Below the pieces are notes generated by a model that saw only the letters and a list, made by a program, of their open reading frames with translations, was not told the origin of the DNA and ran no database searches. From Arthrobacter sp. PAMC25564 (GTDB taxonomy: Bacteria > Actinomycetota > Actinomycetes > Actinomycetales > Micrococcaceae), in contig NZ_CP039290.1 in assembly GCF_004798705.1 (NCBI RefSeq), forward strand, positions 3,224,001-3,288,000: a stretch of DNA of 64,000 nt, written 5' to 3'. Shown in pieces: positions 25,110 to 34,681 of this stretch (position 1 is its first letter; every line of letters starts with the position of its first letter). The position numbers and the translations under genes are program-made.

Positions 25110-26128
25110 CCAAGCCGCCCGGCCAGGGCGCCGACCGAAGAGATCAGCTCGTCAAAGCACTGTTCCGGATCGTTCGCGGAGACAATGCGCGCGTTCGGCG
25201 GCAGTCCCCAGAGGCCGCGGAAGTCGGCCACCGTGGTACCGGCCAGCAGCGGGGAGTCCGTCTCGACGTCGACAGTGGCCAGCCGGGTGCTGAACGGGGT
25301 GCGCTGCACCGCGGCGCAGGCAGCGAAGGCGTCGTGCATGTGCGCCACGTAGCCCTGGCCGTAGCGGCGGTGGAACTCCATGTAGAACCGGATGGCGTCG
25401 GACAGGCAGGCAACCAGCGGGTTGCCCGAGGTGCTGCGCTTTCCCTCGGGCTGTTCGGGCAGGACGAGTTCGGGTCCGGCCCCGGCTGCTTCGCCCAGGC
25501 GGCGCAGGTGTCCGGGCCGCATCTCGATCCGCTCGGTGGATTCCAGCGCGCAGACGACCGGAAGCTTGTCCCCGGGCAGGCCACGGTAGGCCGCGAAGAC
25601 TTCCTTGGCGGCGTGCGGATCCACCGAGACGTTCCATTCCGCCGTCGGCGTGGTGTTGCCCTGGTAGTAGAAGCTGCCACCCATGATGACCAGGCCCTTG
25701 AGCAGCCGCGGCAGTTCGGGTTCGCGGCGCAGGGCGAGGGCGAAGTTGGTCAGCGGGCCGGTGATCAGCCCGGTGAGCTCCCCCGGGTGCGCCCGCACCT
25801 CCTGCACCCAGACGTCGACGGCGTGCCGCGCCGAAACCTGCTGGGCAGGCGGCGGCAGCTCGGCGTAGCCGATCCCCTGCGGCCCGTGGGTCTCCTCCGT
25901 TGTGACGAGCGGGATCGCCAGCGGCCTCCCGACGCCGATGGCGACTTCGATCCCCTGCCGGCCGCACAGCTCCAGCAGGGCCAGGTTGTTCAGTGCCACC
26001 TGGCGCGCCCCGACGTTCCCGGCCGTGCAGGTGATGGCCCGCACCTCCACCTCGGGCCGGGACAGCAGGTACACCAGGGCCAGCGCATCGTCGATTCCGG
26101 TGTCGACGTCCATCAGGACGGGCTGCAT
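25100..26128 (-). CDS. inosine-uridine-preferring nucleoside hydrolase family protein
   Basis: Hydrolyses the N-glycosidic bond of ribonucleosides for salvage. The 342-residue protein begins MQPVLMDVDTGIDDALAL, the metal-binding DxDTGxDDA hallmark of IU-nucleoside hydrolases; VIMGGSFYYQGN and AEWNVSVDPHAAKEVF are the later signature blocks and MHDAFAACAAV contains the conserved catalytic-loop Asp. ATG 26128 was chosen because AAGGGG lies 9 nt upstream and the family begins here; the extra 18 codons to 26182 overlap the upstream gene. It follows the aldo/keto reductase by 13 nt, so a salvage operon is likely. Confidence 0.92.
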   Translation of the reverse strand: MQPVLMDVDTGIDDALALVYLLSRPEVEVRAITCTAGNVGARQVALNNLALLELCGRQGIEVAIGVGRPLAIPLVTTEETHGPQGIGYAELPPPAQQVSARHAVDVWVQEVRAHPGELTGLITGPLTNFALALRREPELPRLLKGLVIMGGSFYYQGNTTPTAEWNVSVDPHAAKEVFAAYRGLPGDKLPVVCALESTERIEMRPGHLRRLGEAAGAGPELVLPEQPEGKRSTSGNPLVACLSDAIRFYMEFHRRYGQGYVAHMHDAFAACAAVQRTPFSTRLATVDVETDSPLLAGTTVADFRGLWGLPPNARIVSANDPEQCFDELISSVGALAGRLGGG

Positions 26129-26141
26129 CAGTACGGGCCCC

Positions 26142-27119
26142 TTAGAACAGGGCGACCTTCGGAGTCCGGGGGAAGATGTCATCCAGCTCGGCCAGGTCCG
26201 CGGCGCCGGGCTTCCACGCTACGGCGGCGGCGTTCTGCCGGACCTGTTCCGGCCGGGTGGCGCCGGCGATGACGCTGCTGACGGACGGCTGCGCGGCGAG
26301 CCAGGAGAAGGCCACCTGGATCTCGTTGAGGTTACGTTCCTCAGCGAAGGCGCTGAAGGCACCCAGCTGTTCCCAGTCCGCGTCGTTGACGAGGCTGGTG
26401 CGGGTGTGGCTCAGGCGCGAGCCTTCGGGCGCCTTGCCGGGCGCGTATTTGCCGGTCAGCAGGCCGTTAGCGAGCGGGAAGTACGGCAGCACGCCCAGCC
26501 CGTAGGCCTCGGCGGCGGGAGTGACCTCCAGCTCGGCACGTCGGTCCAGCAGGTTGTAGTGGTTCTGGGAGGAGATGAAACGCGCTCCGCCGCGGGCCCG
26601 GGCCACGAATTCGGCCTCGGCGATCTGCCAGCCGGCCCGGTTGGAGTGGCCGATATAGCGGACCTTGCCGCTGGTCACGAGTTCGTCCAGCGCCGCGAGG
26701 GTTTCCTCGATGGGGGTCAGCGGATCGGGCGTGTGGAACTGGTAGAGGTCGATCCAGTCAGTGCCGAGCCTCCGCAGCGAGGCTTCCGCGGCCTTGATGA
26801 TATAGCGGCGGGAGCCGCGGGCGCCGAAGTCGCTGCCGTTGGCGCCGCGCATGTCCATGCCGAACTTGGTGCCGATCACGGCGTCATCGCGGCGTCCGGC
26901 GAGGGCTTTGCCGAGCATGGTCTCGCTGAGGCCGGGCTCCCGGCCGTAGTTGTCGGCGACGTCGAAGAAGGTGATGCCGGCGTCAAGGGCCGCATGCACG
27001 ACGGCGTCCGTCCCCTCCTGTGACTCGGTGGCAGTGCCGGACCGGCCAAGATTGTTGCAGCCGAGTCCTACGGCAGAGACGGACAGTCCGGAATTTCCTA
27101 CGCGGCGGTATTCAGTCAT
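26142..27119 (-). CDS. aldo/keto reductase
   Basis: NADPH-dependent oxidoreductase with the (beta/alpha)8 AKR fold, 325 residues. The catalytic tetrad regions are visible: FFDVADNYGREPG (Asp, Tyr), VIGTKFGMDM (Lys) and RYIGHSNRAGW (His-containing segment); SSVIAGATRPEQVRQN near the C-terminus binds the cofactor phosphate. It resembles the YghZ/Kv-beta-like AKR group, so methylglyoxal or general carbonyl reduction is possible, but the substrate cannot be read from sequence. It is the first gene of a two-gene unit with the nucleoside hydrolase. Confidence 0.92.
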   Translation of the reverse strand: MTEYRRVGNSGLSVSAVGLGCNNLGRSGTATESQEGTDAVVHAALDAGITFFDVADNYGREPGLSETMLGKALAGRRDDAVIGTKFGMDMRGANGSDFGARGSRRYIIKAAEASLRRLGTDWIDLYQFHTPDPLTPIEETLAALDELVTSGKVRYIGHSNRAGWQIAEAEFVARARGGARFISSQNHYNLLDRRAELEVTPAAEAYGLGVLPYFPLANGLLTGKYAPGKAPEGSRLSHTRTSLVNDADWEQLGAFSAFAEERNLNEIQVAFSWLAAQPSVSSVIAGATRPEQVRQNAAAVAWKPGAADLAELDDIFPRTPKVALF

Positions 27120-27193
27120 GAAGCCAGCCTATAACGGCCGCACGGCACCCCGGGCAGGCCGGGACCCCGCGGGGCCGGCCGGCCAGGATGGTG

Positions 27194-27412
27194 CTAACCC
27201 GCGGGCAGCACCAGCCCGTGATCGTCCAGGGCGTCCTGGAGTTGGGCCAGCGTCCGGGTGCACATTCCGTGCATTGCGGAAAGCCGCCTCAGTCCAAGCT
27301 CCACCACCTGCTCCAGGGTCTCGACCCCGGCGTGGGCGAGGGCCCGCCGGGCCGGAGCCGCGATCCCGGCCGGAAGCGGGGTGCGGCCGGGTTCAACAGT
27401 TTTTTTCGCCAT
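27194..27412 (-). CDS. small helix-hairpin-helix DNA-binding protein
   Basis: A 72-residue protein: a short basic leader (MAKKTVEPGRTPLPAG) then a helical domain LPAGIAAPARRALAHAGVET plus LRRLSAMHGMCTRTLAQLQD. The pattern resembles the C-terminal domain of RNA polymerase alpha and other helix-hairpin-helix folds, where the G-x-x-T/R loop contacts DNA. Family members are common in Actinobacteria as stand-alone small proteins of unknown role. The hairpin G-M-C-T here has Cys where Gly-Pro/Lys is usual. Start ATG 27412. Confidence 0.7.
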   Translation of the reverse strand: MAKKTVEPGRTPLPAGIAAPARRALAHAGVETLEQVVELGLRRLSAMHGMCTRTLAQLQDALDDHGLVLPAG

Positions 27413-27482
27413 GAGGAATGCCTTCCGATCGATGGATACTGTTTCGCTGGGTGACGCCTGGTGGTGCTTGGGGTGCCTGTGG

Positions 27483-28040
27483 TCAGAGGGTGAAGCCGTT
27501 GGCGGGCTTCGGCGAGTGCTTGAGCCTGAACGTGGCCTCGCCGTACGGTGCGGCGCCGATGCTGAGCTTGGTGAAGTCCAGGTCTTCGCCGCGGATGCAG
27601 ACCTTGATCGCGTTCACGGCCTTGTTGACATCCGGGGTGAGGCAGAAGATGTTGAGCTTGGAGTCGGAGAATTCGGAGCGGTCCACGAGTCCCAGCCCCC
27701 GCCAGGCAAGGTGGCTGATCAGGGCGTCCTTGGCCTTTTCTTCGAGGTAGCGGTCGCGGTCCGTTCCGTCCTTGGTCTTCAGCGCGTACTGGGCGACCAC
27801 CCAGAACTGTTCCTCCTCGGGGATTTCGGCGTAGCCGTCCTCGGCGCACTGTACCGCGAAGGCGTCCATCAGGCCCTCCGCGGCGGCGGCGTCGGCGACG
27901 TCGGTCTCCTCGGTCCTGCTCTGGTGCCCGACGACGCCGTGGTTCATCACGAACTGCGTGTAGTCCTCGTCATACCAGGCCTCCCGGAATTCGAGGACCC
28001 CTTCGTCGTTGCGTTTGTAGACCCGGATAATTCCGCTCAT
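27483..28040 (-). CDS. conserved hypothetical protein (unrecognised)
   Basis: A 185-residue soluble, acidic protein that I cannot assign. It starts MSGIIRVYKRNDEGVLEFRE, contains many Glu/Asp residues, and ends PYGEATFRLKHSPKPANG. The two-block pattern (strand-rich start, helical SRTEETDVADAAAAEGLMDA, then strand-rich end with SKLNIFCLTPDVNKAVNAIK) suggests two alpha/beta subdomains. No signal peptide or catalytic motif is seen. It lies between the HhH protein and dxs, 42 nt downstream of dxs, on the same strand. Actinobacterial orthologues are expected; function is open. Confidence 0.7.
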   Translation of the reverse strand: MSGIIRVYKRNDEGVLEFREAWYDEDYTQFVMNHGVVGHQSRTEETDVADAAAAEGLMDAFAVQCAEDGYAEIPEEEQFWVVAQYALKTKDGTDRDRYLEEKAKDALISHLAWRGLGLVDRSEFSDSKLNIFCLTPDVNKAVNAIKVCIRGEDLDFTKLSIGAAPYGEATFRLKHSPKPANGFTL

Positions 28041-28082
28041 GTGCCAGTTCCTTACAGTGTTTGTTGCTTCAAGAGTGCGGCA

Positions 28083-30056
28083 TCAGAGCAGCGGGAGGCT
28101 GCCGGTGCTGGGGTGTTCCTGCCCGGGCAGGGGCCGCGCGAAAGGCACCTTGGTCCCCAGGACCTGGGCGACGACGTCGTGGGTGACCTGCTGGGCGGTC
28201 AGCCCGACGCGCTCCAGCACCTGGCTGCGCGTTCCGTGGTCCAGGAATTCCACCGGGAGGCCCACCTCGTTGAGCGCGGTGTCCACACCGGCGGCCCGCA
28301 TTTCCTGGCGGATCCGGGAGCCGACGCCGCCGGCGCGCACGCCGTCCTCGATACAAATGACGAGGCGGTGGTGCGAGGCGAGGGCGATGATGGACTTCCG
28401 GACGGGCAGGACCCAGCGGGGGTCCACCACGGTGGAGCTGATGCCCTGGGCACCGAGCCGGTTGGAGACGTCAAGCGCGAGTTCGGACATCGCGCCGACG
28501 CTGACGATCAGCACGTCGTTTTCGGTCGAGCCTGCGGGGCGGCGGGCCAGCACGTCGACGCCGTCGCTCAGGCGCTCCACGGCTTCCATTTCGGCCCCGA
28601 CGCTGCCCTTGGAGTAGCGGATCACGGTGGGGGCGTCCGCGATGGCCACGGCTTCGCGCAGTTCTTCGCGGAGCCTGGTGGCATCGCGCGGCGCGGCAAG
28701 GTGCAGCCCGGGGACGATCTGGACCATGGCCATGTCCCACATGCCGTGGTGGCTCGCACCGTCGGGTCCGGTGACCCCGGCCCGGTCCAGGACGATGGTC
28801 ACGCCGGCCTTGTGCAGGGCCACGTCCATCAGCAACTGGTCGAACGCGCGGTTCAGGAAGGTCGCGTAGACGGCGACGACGGGGTGCAGCCCGCCGAACG
28901 CCATGCCCGCCGCGGAGGTGAGGGCGTGCTGTTCCGCGATCCCGACGTCGAACACCCGCTCCGGGTGCCGGGCGGCGAACTTGTGCAGCCCCACCGGGAT
29001 CAGCATGGCGCCGGTGATGCCGACGATGTCCTGGCGCTCATCCGCGATGTCGGCGATCTCATCGGCAAAGACGGAGGTCCAGGACTTCGCGCCGCCGGCC
29101 TCGGTGGGTTCGCCCGTCTCCGGGTCGATGATTCCGACGGCGTGGAACTGGTCCGCCTCGTTGGCCCGGGCCGGCGCGTAGCCATGGCCCTTCTCGGTCA
29201 TGGCATGGACAATGACGGGTCCGGCGTAGTTCCTGGCGGCTGAAAGGGCATTCTCCAGGGCCTGGAGGTTATGGCCGTCCACAGGGCCGATGTACTTCAT
29301 GCCGAGGTCCTCGAACATGCCCTGCGGCGCCCACCAGTCCTTGAGGCCTTTCTTCATGGCATGCAGGCTCTTGTAGGTGAACTGGCCGGCGGGACCGCCG
29401 TTCTGCAGCCTCCGCTTCCACAAGTCCAGCGTGCCTTCGTAGGCGGGGGCGGCGCGGAATGAATCGATCGTGGGGCGCAGGGACGCGAGGTAGTCGGCGA
29501 AGCCGCCCACCGTCGGGGCGTAGGAGCGGCCGTTGTCGTTGACGACAATCACGACGCGGCGCTTCTTGTCCGCCGCAATGTTGTTGATGGCCTCCCAGGC
29601 CATTCCTCCGGTCAGGGCGCCGTCGCCGATGACCGCGATGACGTAGCGGTCCCCGTCACCGGTCAGCTGCCGGGCACGGGAGATCCCGTCGGCCCAGGAC
29701 AGCGAGGAGGAGGCGTGCGAGCTTTCGACGATGTCATGCTCGGATTCGGCGCGGTCAGGGTAGCCTGACATGCCGCCCTGCTGGCGGAGGGTGCTGAAGT
29801 CCTGGCGTCCGGTCAGGAGCTTGTGGACGTACGACTGGTGTCCGGTGTCGAACACGATACTGTCGCGGGGGGAATCGAAGATCCGGTGCACCGCCATCGT
29901 CAGCTCGACGACGCCGAGGTTCGGTCCGAGATGGCCGCCCGTCTGGGAGACGTTGCCGATCAGGAAATCCCTGACTTCGGCTGCCAGCTGATCCAGCTGT
30001 GCCCCGGACAACTTGCTCAGGTCCTGCGGACTCCGGATGGTCTCCAAGATTCCCAA
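28083..30056 (-). CDS. dxs: 1-deoxy-D-xylulose-5-phosphate synthase
   Basis: Thiamine-diphosphate enzyme that condenses pyruvate and glyceraldehyde 3-phosphate, the first committed step of the MEP isoprenoid pathway. The 657-residue protein shows [15 protein letters not shown], the TPP motif [17 protein letters not shown], the pyrimidine-domain segment [17 protein letters not shown] and transketolase C-terminal [15 protein letters not shown] chose TTG at 30056 ([12 protein letters not shown]), which has AAGGAGG at 5 nt; the 18 codons upstream in frame read unlike Dxs. Terminator-like hairpin and folded 3' region of acnA lie just upstream. Confidence 0.96.
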   Translation of the reverse strand: MGILETIRSPQDLSKLSGAQLDQLAAEVRDFLIGNVSQTGGHLGPNLGVVELTMAVHRIFDSPRDSIVFDTGHQSYVHKLLTGRQDFSTLRQQGGMSGYPDRAESEHDIVESSHASSSLSWADGISRARQLTGDGDRYVIAVIGDGALTGGMAWEAINNIAADKKRRVVIVVNDNGRSYAPTVGGFADYLASLRPTIDSFRAAPAYEGTLDLWKRRLQNGGPAGQFTYKSLHAMKKGLKDWWAPQGMFEDLGMKYIGPVDGHNLQALENALSAARNYAGPVIVHAMTEKGHGYAPARANEADQFHAVGIIDPETGEPTEAGGAKSWTSVFADEIADIADERQDIVGITGAMLIPVGLHKFAARHPERVFDVGIAEQHALTSAAGMAFGGLHPVVAVYATFLNRAFDQLLMDVALHKAGVTIVLDRAGVTGPDGASHHGMWDMAMVQIVPGLHLAAPRDATRLREELREAVAIADAPTVIRYSKGSVGAEMEAVERLSDGVDVLARRPAGSTENDVLIVSVGAMSELALDVSNRLGAQGISSTVVDPRWVLPVRKSIIALASHHRLVICIEDGVRAGGVGSRIRQEMRAAGVDTALNEVGLPVEFLDHGTRSQVLERVGLTAQQVTHDVVAQVLGTKVPFARPLPGQEHPSTGSLPLL

Positions 30057-30141
30057 CGGCCCCTCCTTCGGGTGGTAGACATGCCTTTTAACTCTAACGC
30101 CTCCGGACAAGCCCGGGTGCCGGGCTGATCCGGGGGACGCA

Positions 30142-30176
30142 AAGGCCCCGGCCGGTCAGTGACCGGCCGGGGCCTT
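30142..30176 (-). terminator. strong hairpin between acnA and dxs
   Basis: A perfect 17-bp stem (AAGGCCCCGGCCGGTCA and complement) with a single-base loop. Both flanking genes are on the minus strand, so it most likely ends acnA transcription or separates acnA from dxs. In the dxs direction it lies about 85 nt before the dxs start. Confidence 0.85.
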
Positions 30177-30186
30177 CAAAGCGTAA

Positions 30187-30302
30187 CCAACCTCCCTCGC
30201 GGGAGGGACCTCCGCTAGTTGGCGGAAACGATCTCCGCGCTCCCGCGGTAAACCCGGCGAAAAAGCGTTGCCGCCTTTACCTCGGGTCCCTACGCGGAGA
30301 TC
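30187..30302 (-). other. highly structured RNA region at the 3' end of acnA
   Basis: Several mutually compatible stems lie in about 115 nt. GATCTCCGCG (30230-30239) pairs over 10 bp with CGCGGAGATC (30293-30302), which overlaps the last acnA codons and stop. Inside it GGTAAA (30247-30252) pairs with TTTACC (30276-30281) and GGCG (30256-30259) with CGCC (30272-30275). A second domain nests CTCCC-TCGC-GGGAG (30192-30205) inside CCAAC/GTTGG (30187-30191, 30218-30222). The terminator at 30142-30176 follows. I do not recognise a known riboswitch class. It could be a stabilising 3' UTR, a 3'-derived small RNA, or a leader for dxs. Confidence 0.5.
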
Positions 30303-33100
30303 TGGCGCAGCACGTACTGCAGGATGCCGCCGTTGCGGTAGTAGTCGGCTTCGCCCGGGGTATCGATGCGCAAGACCGCATCGAAGGACTTGACCGAACC
30401 GTCTTCGGCGGTGGCGGTGACCTTGAGGGTCTTCGGCGTGGTGCCCTCGTTCAGGGCGGTGACGCCCTCAACTGCGAACGTTTCCGTGCCCGTCAGCCCG
30501 AGGCTGGCGGCGTTCTGGCCGGCCGGGTACTGCAGCGGCAGGACGCCCATGCCGATCAGGTTCGAGCGGTGGATACGCTCGTAGCTCTCGGCCACGACAG
30601 CCTTGACGCCCAGCAGCGCAGTGCCCTTGGCAGCCCAGTCACGGGATGAGCCGGAGCCGTACTCCTTGCCTGCCAGGACCACGAGCGGAGTGCCGGCGGC
30701 CTGGTAGTTCTGCGCGGCGTCGTAGACGTAGGCCTGCGGGCCGTCCGCCTGTGTGAAGTCGCGGGTGAAGCCGCCCTCCACGCCGTCGAGGAGCTGGTTC
30801 TTGATCCGGATGTTGGCGAAGGTGCCGCGGATCATGACCTCGTGGTTGCCACGGCGTGAGCCGTAGGAGTTGAAGTCCTTGCGCTCCACACCGTTGGCCA
30901 GCAGGTACTGCCCGGCCGGGGTGTCCGACTTGAAGGAGCCGGCCGGCGAGATGTGGTCCGTTGTGACGGAATCGCCGAGCTTGAGCAGCACGCGGGCGCC
31001 GGTGATGTCCTTGACCGGATCCGGCTGGGCCTTCATGCCCTCGAAGTACGGGGGCTTCCGGACGTAGGTGGACTTGGGATCCCAGGCGAAGGTGTCGCCG
31101 GCCGGGGTGGACAGCGCCTTCCAGCGGTCGTCGCCTTCGAAGACACCCTCGTAGCCGCGGGCGAACATTTCCTTGTCGATCGAGGAGTCGATGACCTGCT
31201 GGACCTCGACCGGGTTCGGCCAGATGTCCTTCAGGAAGACGTCGTTGCCGGCCTCGTCCTGGCCCAGGGCGTCGTTGTCGAAGTCGAAGTCCATGGAACC
31301 GGCCAGGGCGTAGGCGATGACCAGCGGCGGGGAGGCCAGGTAGTTCATCTTCACGTCCGGGTTGATCCGGCCTTCGAAGTTGCGGTTGCCGGAGAGCACC
31401 GCGGTAACGGAAAGGTCGTTGGCCTGGATGGCCTCGGAGATTTCGGCGTCGAGCGGTCCGGAGTTGCCGATGCAGGTCGCGCAGCCGTAGCCGACGATGT
31501 AGAAACCGAGCTTCTCCAAGTACGGGGTCAGGCCCGACTTGTTGTAGTAGTCGGTGACGACCTTGGAACCGGGAGCCACGGAGGTCTTGACCCACGGCTT
31601 CGAGGTCAGGCCCTTGTCGACGGCGTTGCGGGCCAGCAGTGCGGCGGCCAGCATCACGGACGGGTTGGACGTGTTGGTGCAGGACGTGATCGAGGCGATC
31701 GAGACTGCACCGTGGTCCAGCTCGAACTCGCGGCCGTCCGCGGTCTTGACGCTGACCTTGTTGGACGGCCGTCCGTTGGACTTCGGGCCGTGCTCGTGCG
31801 GGGCAACCTCACTCAGGTGCGTCGCCGAGGCGGTGAACGACGGCGAGTCGGAAGCCGGGAAGCTTTCGTCGATCGCTTCGTCCAGGCTTCCGTCGGCCAG
31901 GTCTTCCTTCACGTAGTTGCGCAGGTCCTCGCGGAACTGGGCCTTCGATTCGGTGAGGATGATGCGGTCCTGGGGACGCTTCGGGCCGGAGATCGACGGA
32001 ACAACCGTGGACAGGTCCAGCTCGAGGTACTCGGAGAACTTGATCTCGTGCGAGGGATCGTGCCAGAGGCCCTGTTCCTTCGCATAGGCCTCGACGAGGG
32101 CGACGTTCTGCTCGGACCGGCCGGTGAGGCGCAGGTAGTCGAGGGTGACGTCGTCGATCGGGAACATGGCGGCCGTGGAGCCGAACTCCGGGCTCATGTT
32201 GCCGATGGTGGCGCGGTTGGCCAGCGGCACGGCCGCGACGCCTTCGCCGTAGAACTCCACGAATTTGCCGACAACACCGTGCTTGCGCAGCTGCTCGGTG
32301 ATGGTCAGGACGACGTCGGTGGCGGTCGCGCCGGCCGGAATGGATCCGGTCAGCTTGAAGCCCACCACGCGCGGGATCAGCATGGAGACGGGCTGGCCGA
32401 GCATGGCAGCCTCGGCTTCGATGCCGCCGACGCCCCAGCCCAGCACGCCCAGGCCGTTGACCATGGTGGTGTGCGAGTCGGTGCCGACACAGGTGTCCGG
32501 GTAGGCACGGAGCGTCCCGTCAACTTCCCGCGTCATGACAGTGCGGGCCAGGTACTCGATGTTGACCTGGTGGACAATGCCGGTTCCCGGCGGGACGACC
32601 TTGAAGTCGTCGAACGCGGTCTGGCCCCAGCGCAGGAACTGGTAACGCTCCCCGTTGCGCTGGTATTCGATCTCCATGTTGCGCTCCAGTGCGCCGGAGT
32701 TGCCGAAGGCGTCGATCTGCACGGAGTGGTCGATCACCATTTCGGCGGGTGCCAGCGGGTTGACCCTCTTCGGGTCGCCACCGAGCTCCTTGACTGCTTC
32801 ACGCATGGTGGCAAGGTCCACAACGCAGGGCACGCCAGTGAAGTCCTGCATGATCACGCGCGCCGGCGTGAACTGGATTTCAGTGTCGGGCTCTGCGTTG
32901 GGGTTCCAACCGGCCAGTGCGCGGACGTGGTCGGCCGTGATGTTGGCGCCGTCCTCGGTCCTCAACAGGTTTTCAAGCAATACCTTGAGGCTGAACGGAA
33001 GGTTTTCTGCACCTTCAACGGAGTTCAACCGGAAAATTTCGTATTCGGTACCGGCTACATTAAGTTTGCCTTTTGAACCGAAGCTGTCCACAATGCTCAT
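30290..33100 (-). CDS. acnA: aconitate hydratase A
   Basis: Interconverts citrate and isocitrate in the TCA cycle with a [4Fe-4S] cluster. The 936-residue protein has the full AcnA/IRP architecture: swivel domain at the C-terminus and the cluster ligands in [11 protein letters not shown] (first Cys) and [15 protein letters not shown] (second and third Cys), with [19 protein letters not shown] near residue 205. An acidic insertion around residues 400-440 ([17 protein letters not shown]) is typical of actinobacteria. The ATG at 33100 has GAGAGGAG upstream. A DtxR/IdeR-like palindrome lies 53 nt upstream of the start, suggesting iron control. Unlike Mycobacterium and Corynebacterium, no acnR regulator follows; dxs does. 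Confidence 0.97.
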   Translation of the reverse strand: MSIVDSFGSKGKLNVAGTEYEIFRLNSVEGAENLPFSLKVLLENLLRTEDGANITADHVRALAGWNPNAEPDTEIQFTPARVIMQDFTGVPCVVDLATMREAVKELGGDPKRVNPLAPAEMVIDHSVQIDAFGNSGALERNMEIEYQRNGERYQFLRWGQTAFDDFKVVPPGTGIVHQVNIEYLARTVMTREVDGTLRAYPDTCVGTDSHTTMVNGLGVLGWGVGGIEAEAAMLGQPVSMLIPRVVGFKLTGSIPAGATATDVVLTITEQLRKHGVVGKFVEFYGEGVAAVPLANRATIGNMSPEFGSTAAMFPIDDVTLDYLRLTGRSEQNVALVEAYAKEQGLWHDPSHEIKFSEYLELDLSTVVPSISGPKRPQDRIILTESKAQFREDLRNYVKEDLADGSLDEAIDESFPASDSPSFTASATHLSEVAPHEHGPKSNGRPSNKVSVKTADGREFELDHGAVSIASITSCTNTSNPSVMLAAALLARNAVDKGLTSKPWVKTSVAPGSKVVTDYYNKSGLTPYLEKLGFYIVGYGCATCIGNSGPLDAEISEAIQANDLSVTAVLSGNRNFEGRINPDVKMNYLASPPLVIAYALAGSMDFDFDNDALGQDEAGNDVFLKDIWPNPVEVQQVIDSSIDKEMFARGYEGVFEGDDRWKALSTPAGDTFAWDPKSTYVRKPPYFEGMKAQPDPVKDITGARVLLKLGDSVTTDHISPAGSFKSDTPAGQYLLANGVERKDFNSYGSRRGNHEVMIRGTFANIRIKNQLLDGVEGGFTRDFTQADGPQAYVYDAAQNYQAAGTPLVVLAGKEYGSGSSRDWAAKGTALLGVKAVVAESYERIHRSNLIGMGVLPLQYPAGQNAASLGLTGTETFAVEGVTALNEGTTPKTLKVTATAEDGSVKSFDAVLRIDTPGEADYYRNGGILQYVLRQISA

Positions 33101-33152
33101 CGCAGGACTCCTCTCGCAACAGTTTCATCTTTGCCGCGCCGCAGACCCCTTG

Positions 33153-33174
33153 CTAGTTAGGTGTGCCTAACTAG
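33153..33174. promoter_or_regulatory. DtxR/IdeR-like iron-regulator box upstream of acnA
   Basis: CTAGTTAGG (33153-33161) and CCTAACTAG (33166-33174) are perfect complements around TGTG. The inner TTAGG-TGTG-CCTAA fits the DtxR/IdeR consensus TTAGG-N4-CCTAA closely. It lies 53-74 nt before the acnA start codon on the minus strand. Just upstream on the minus strand are two direct TGTACT repeats. Operator function is inferred. Confidence 0.65.
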
Positions 33175-33283
33175 TACAAGGATCAGTACAGGGTGCATGA
33201 GGCCAGCCGTGATTTCCCAGCCATGATTGCTCAGCCGTGACTACAGCGCGCGACGACGGACTACCAGGCCCATCGTAGTGGCA

Positions 33284-34681
33284 TCAGCCCCGGGGAGTCA
33301 GTAGCGCCACAGTCTCCATGTGGTGGGTGTGCGGATACAGGTCGAAGGCCCGCAGCCCCTCGAGACCCCAGCCGCCCTGCTGGAAGTAGCCCAGGTCACG
33401 GGCGAAGGATGCGGGATCGCAGGAAACATAGGCGACGGCACGCGGCCCGGCCGCGATCAGCTGGTTCACGACGGCTTTGCCGGCTCCGGCCCGGGGCGGG
33501 TCCAGGAGGATGGCGTCGAAGTTCCGGGGCTTCTCGCGGAGCACCCGTTCCACCCGGCCCTGGACGATCTCGACCTGCGATGCGCCGTGCAGGTTCTTGC
33601 GCGCATCGCGGCTCGTGCCGGGCGATCCTTCCACTGACAGCACGGACCCGGTCACGCCCACGGCGTCGGCCAGCGGTGCCGTGAAGAGCCCCGCCCCGGC
33701 GTAGAGGTCCGCCACGACGGCGCCCGGTTCCAGGAAGCCGCCGTCGTGCAGGTAGCCGGTGACGGCCGCCACCAGGGTCTCCGGCCCGTTCCGGTGGATC
33801 TGCCAGAAACCGTCGCCGGTGACGCGGTACTCGTGGCCGGCCGCGGTTTCCTGCACATAGGTGCGGCCGCGCAACTGCAGTGCCTCGCCCTTGACGGGAT
33901 CGAAGCTGGCCACCGAGACGTCCTCCGGCAACTGGGAAAGGATGGCGCCGAGGCGCTTGGCCCGGGTTCCCGGGGCAGGGACCAGGAGCACGAGCGGTCG
34001 CGAGCCGTTGGCCGGGGCCGCGACCTCCACGCGTTCAATGCCCTGCAGATCGATCTCCCAGAGCCGGAGACTGTTGATGGCGTCCACGGCCAGCGGCATC
34101 CCGTGGACCGGAAGGACCGTATCGGAGCGGTGGGCGTGCATGCCGAGCCTGCCTCCGGGCGTCACGGCGAAGCCGGCGCGGGTGCGCCAGCCCAGGCCGC
34201 CCGGCGCTGCGGAAGCCGCGGACTCCCCCACCGCTTCAACAGTGCCGTCCACGGTGCTTTCCACCGTGTCCTCCACAGTGCTTTCCACCGGGGTGGAGAG
34301 CACGACGCCGGCGAGGCGCCGGAGCTGTTCTGCCAGCACCTCGGCCTTGAGGCTGCGCTGGCGTTCCAGCGAGATATGGCCCAGTTCCGCGCCGCCGACG
34401 GGCGGGTGCCGGTGGGACCAGGAGCGCGCGGAATCGGCGAGGTCCCAGAAGTGGTCCACCCGGTCAGGGGATGCCTCCAGGACTTCCACCACATCAGCGC
34501 GCCAGAATTTGGCGGCGGGGCCGTCTTCCGTCAGCCGGACCCGCACCTTCTCTCCCGGGATGCCGTGGCGGACAAACACCACCCGTCCCTCATGGCGGGC
34601 CACGCAGTGCCCGCCGTGGGCGACCGGCCCGACGTCGACTACGAGGTCCGTGTGGGCGTGCGCCTGGGTGTCGGGGCTCAT
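33284..34681 (-). CDS. TRAM-domain class I SAM-dependent RNA methyltransferase (RlmD/TrmA family)
   Basis: Uridine-C5 RNA methyltransferase of the RlmD/RlmC/TrmA type, 465 residues. A TRAM domain (LVVDVGPVAHGGHCVARHEG) occupies residues about 10-60; the SAM motif is VADLYAGAGLFTAPLA, and the nucleophile Cys is in YVSCDPASFARDL after LLDPPRAGAGKAV. The four Fe-S cysteines of RlmD are not evident, which suggests a cluster-less member. Residues about 165-190 hold a Thr/Val/Glu-rich repeat (VESTVEDTVESTVDG) that looks like a disordered insertion. Start ATG 34681 overlaps the stop of the potassium permease by 4 nt. Confidence 0.88.
   Translation of the reverse strand: MSPDTQAHAHTDLVVDVGPVAHGGHCVARHEGRVVFVRHGIPGEKVRVRLTEDGPAAKFWRADVVEVLEASPDRVDHFWDLADSARSWSHRHPPVGGAELGHISLERQRSLKAEVLAEQLRRLAGVVLSTPVESTVEDTVESTVDGTVEAVGESAASAAPGGLGWRTRAGFAVTPGGRLGMHAHRSDTVLPVHGMPLAVDAINSLRLWEIDLQGIERVEVAAPANGSRPLVLLVPAPGTRAKRLGAILSQLPEDVSVASFDPVKGEALQLRGRTYVQETAAGHEYRVTGDGFWQIHRNGPETLVAAVTGYLHDGGFLEPGAVVADLYAGAGLFTAPLADAVGVTGSVLSVEGSPGTSRDARKNLHGASQVEIVQGRVERVLREKPRNFDAILLDPPRAGAGKAVVNQLIAAGPRAVAYVSCDPASFARDLGYFQQGGWGLEGLRAFDLYPHTHHMETVALLTPRG

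Noticed and set aside
27258..29243. 661-codon open frame on the plus strand over dxs and two small genes
   Set aside because: Opposes Dxs and two minus-strand genes with proper starts; translation has no domain.
30187..30302. TPP or other known riboswitch before dxs
   Set aside because: I found no thi-box (CTGAGA/ACCTGA) or other class-defining sequence, so I list it only as an unclassified structured region.
30953..33076. 707-codon open frame on the plus strand over acnA
   Set aside because: Antisense to the aconitase gene, no recognisable domain, no ribosome-binding site at its start.
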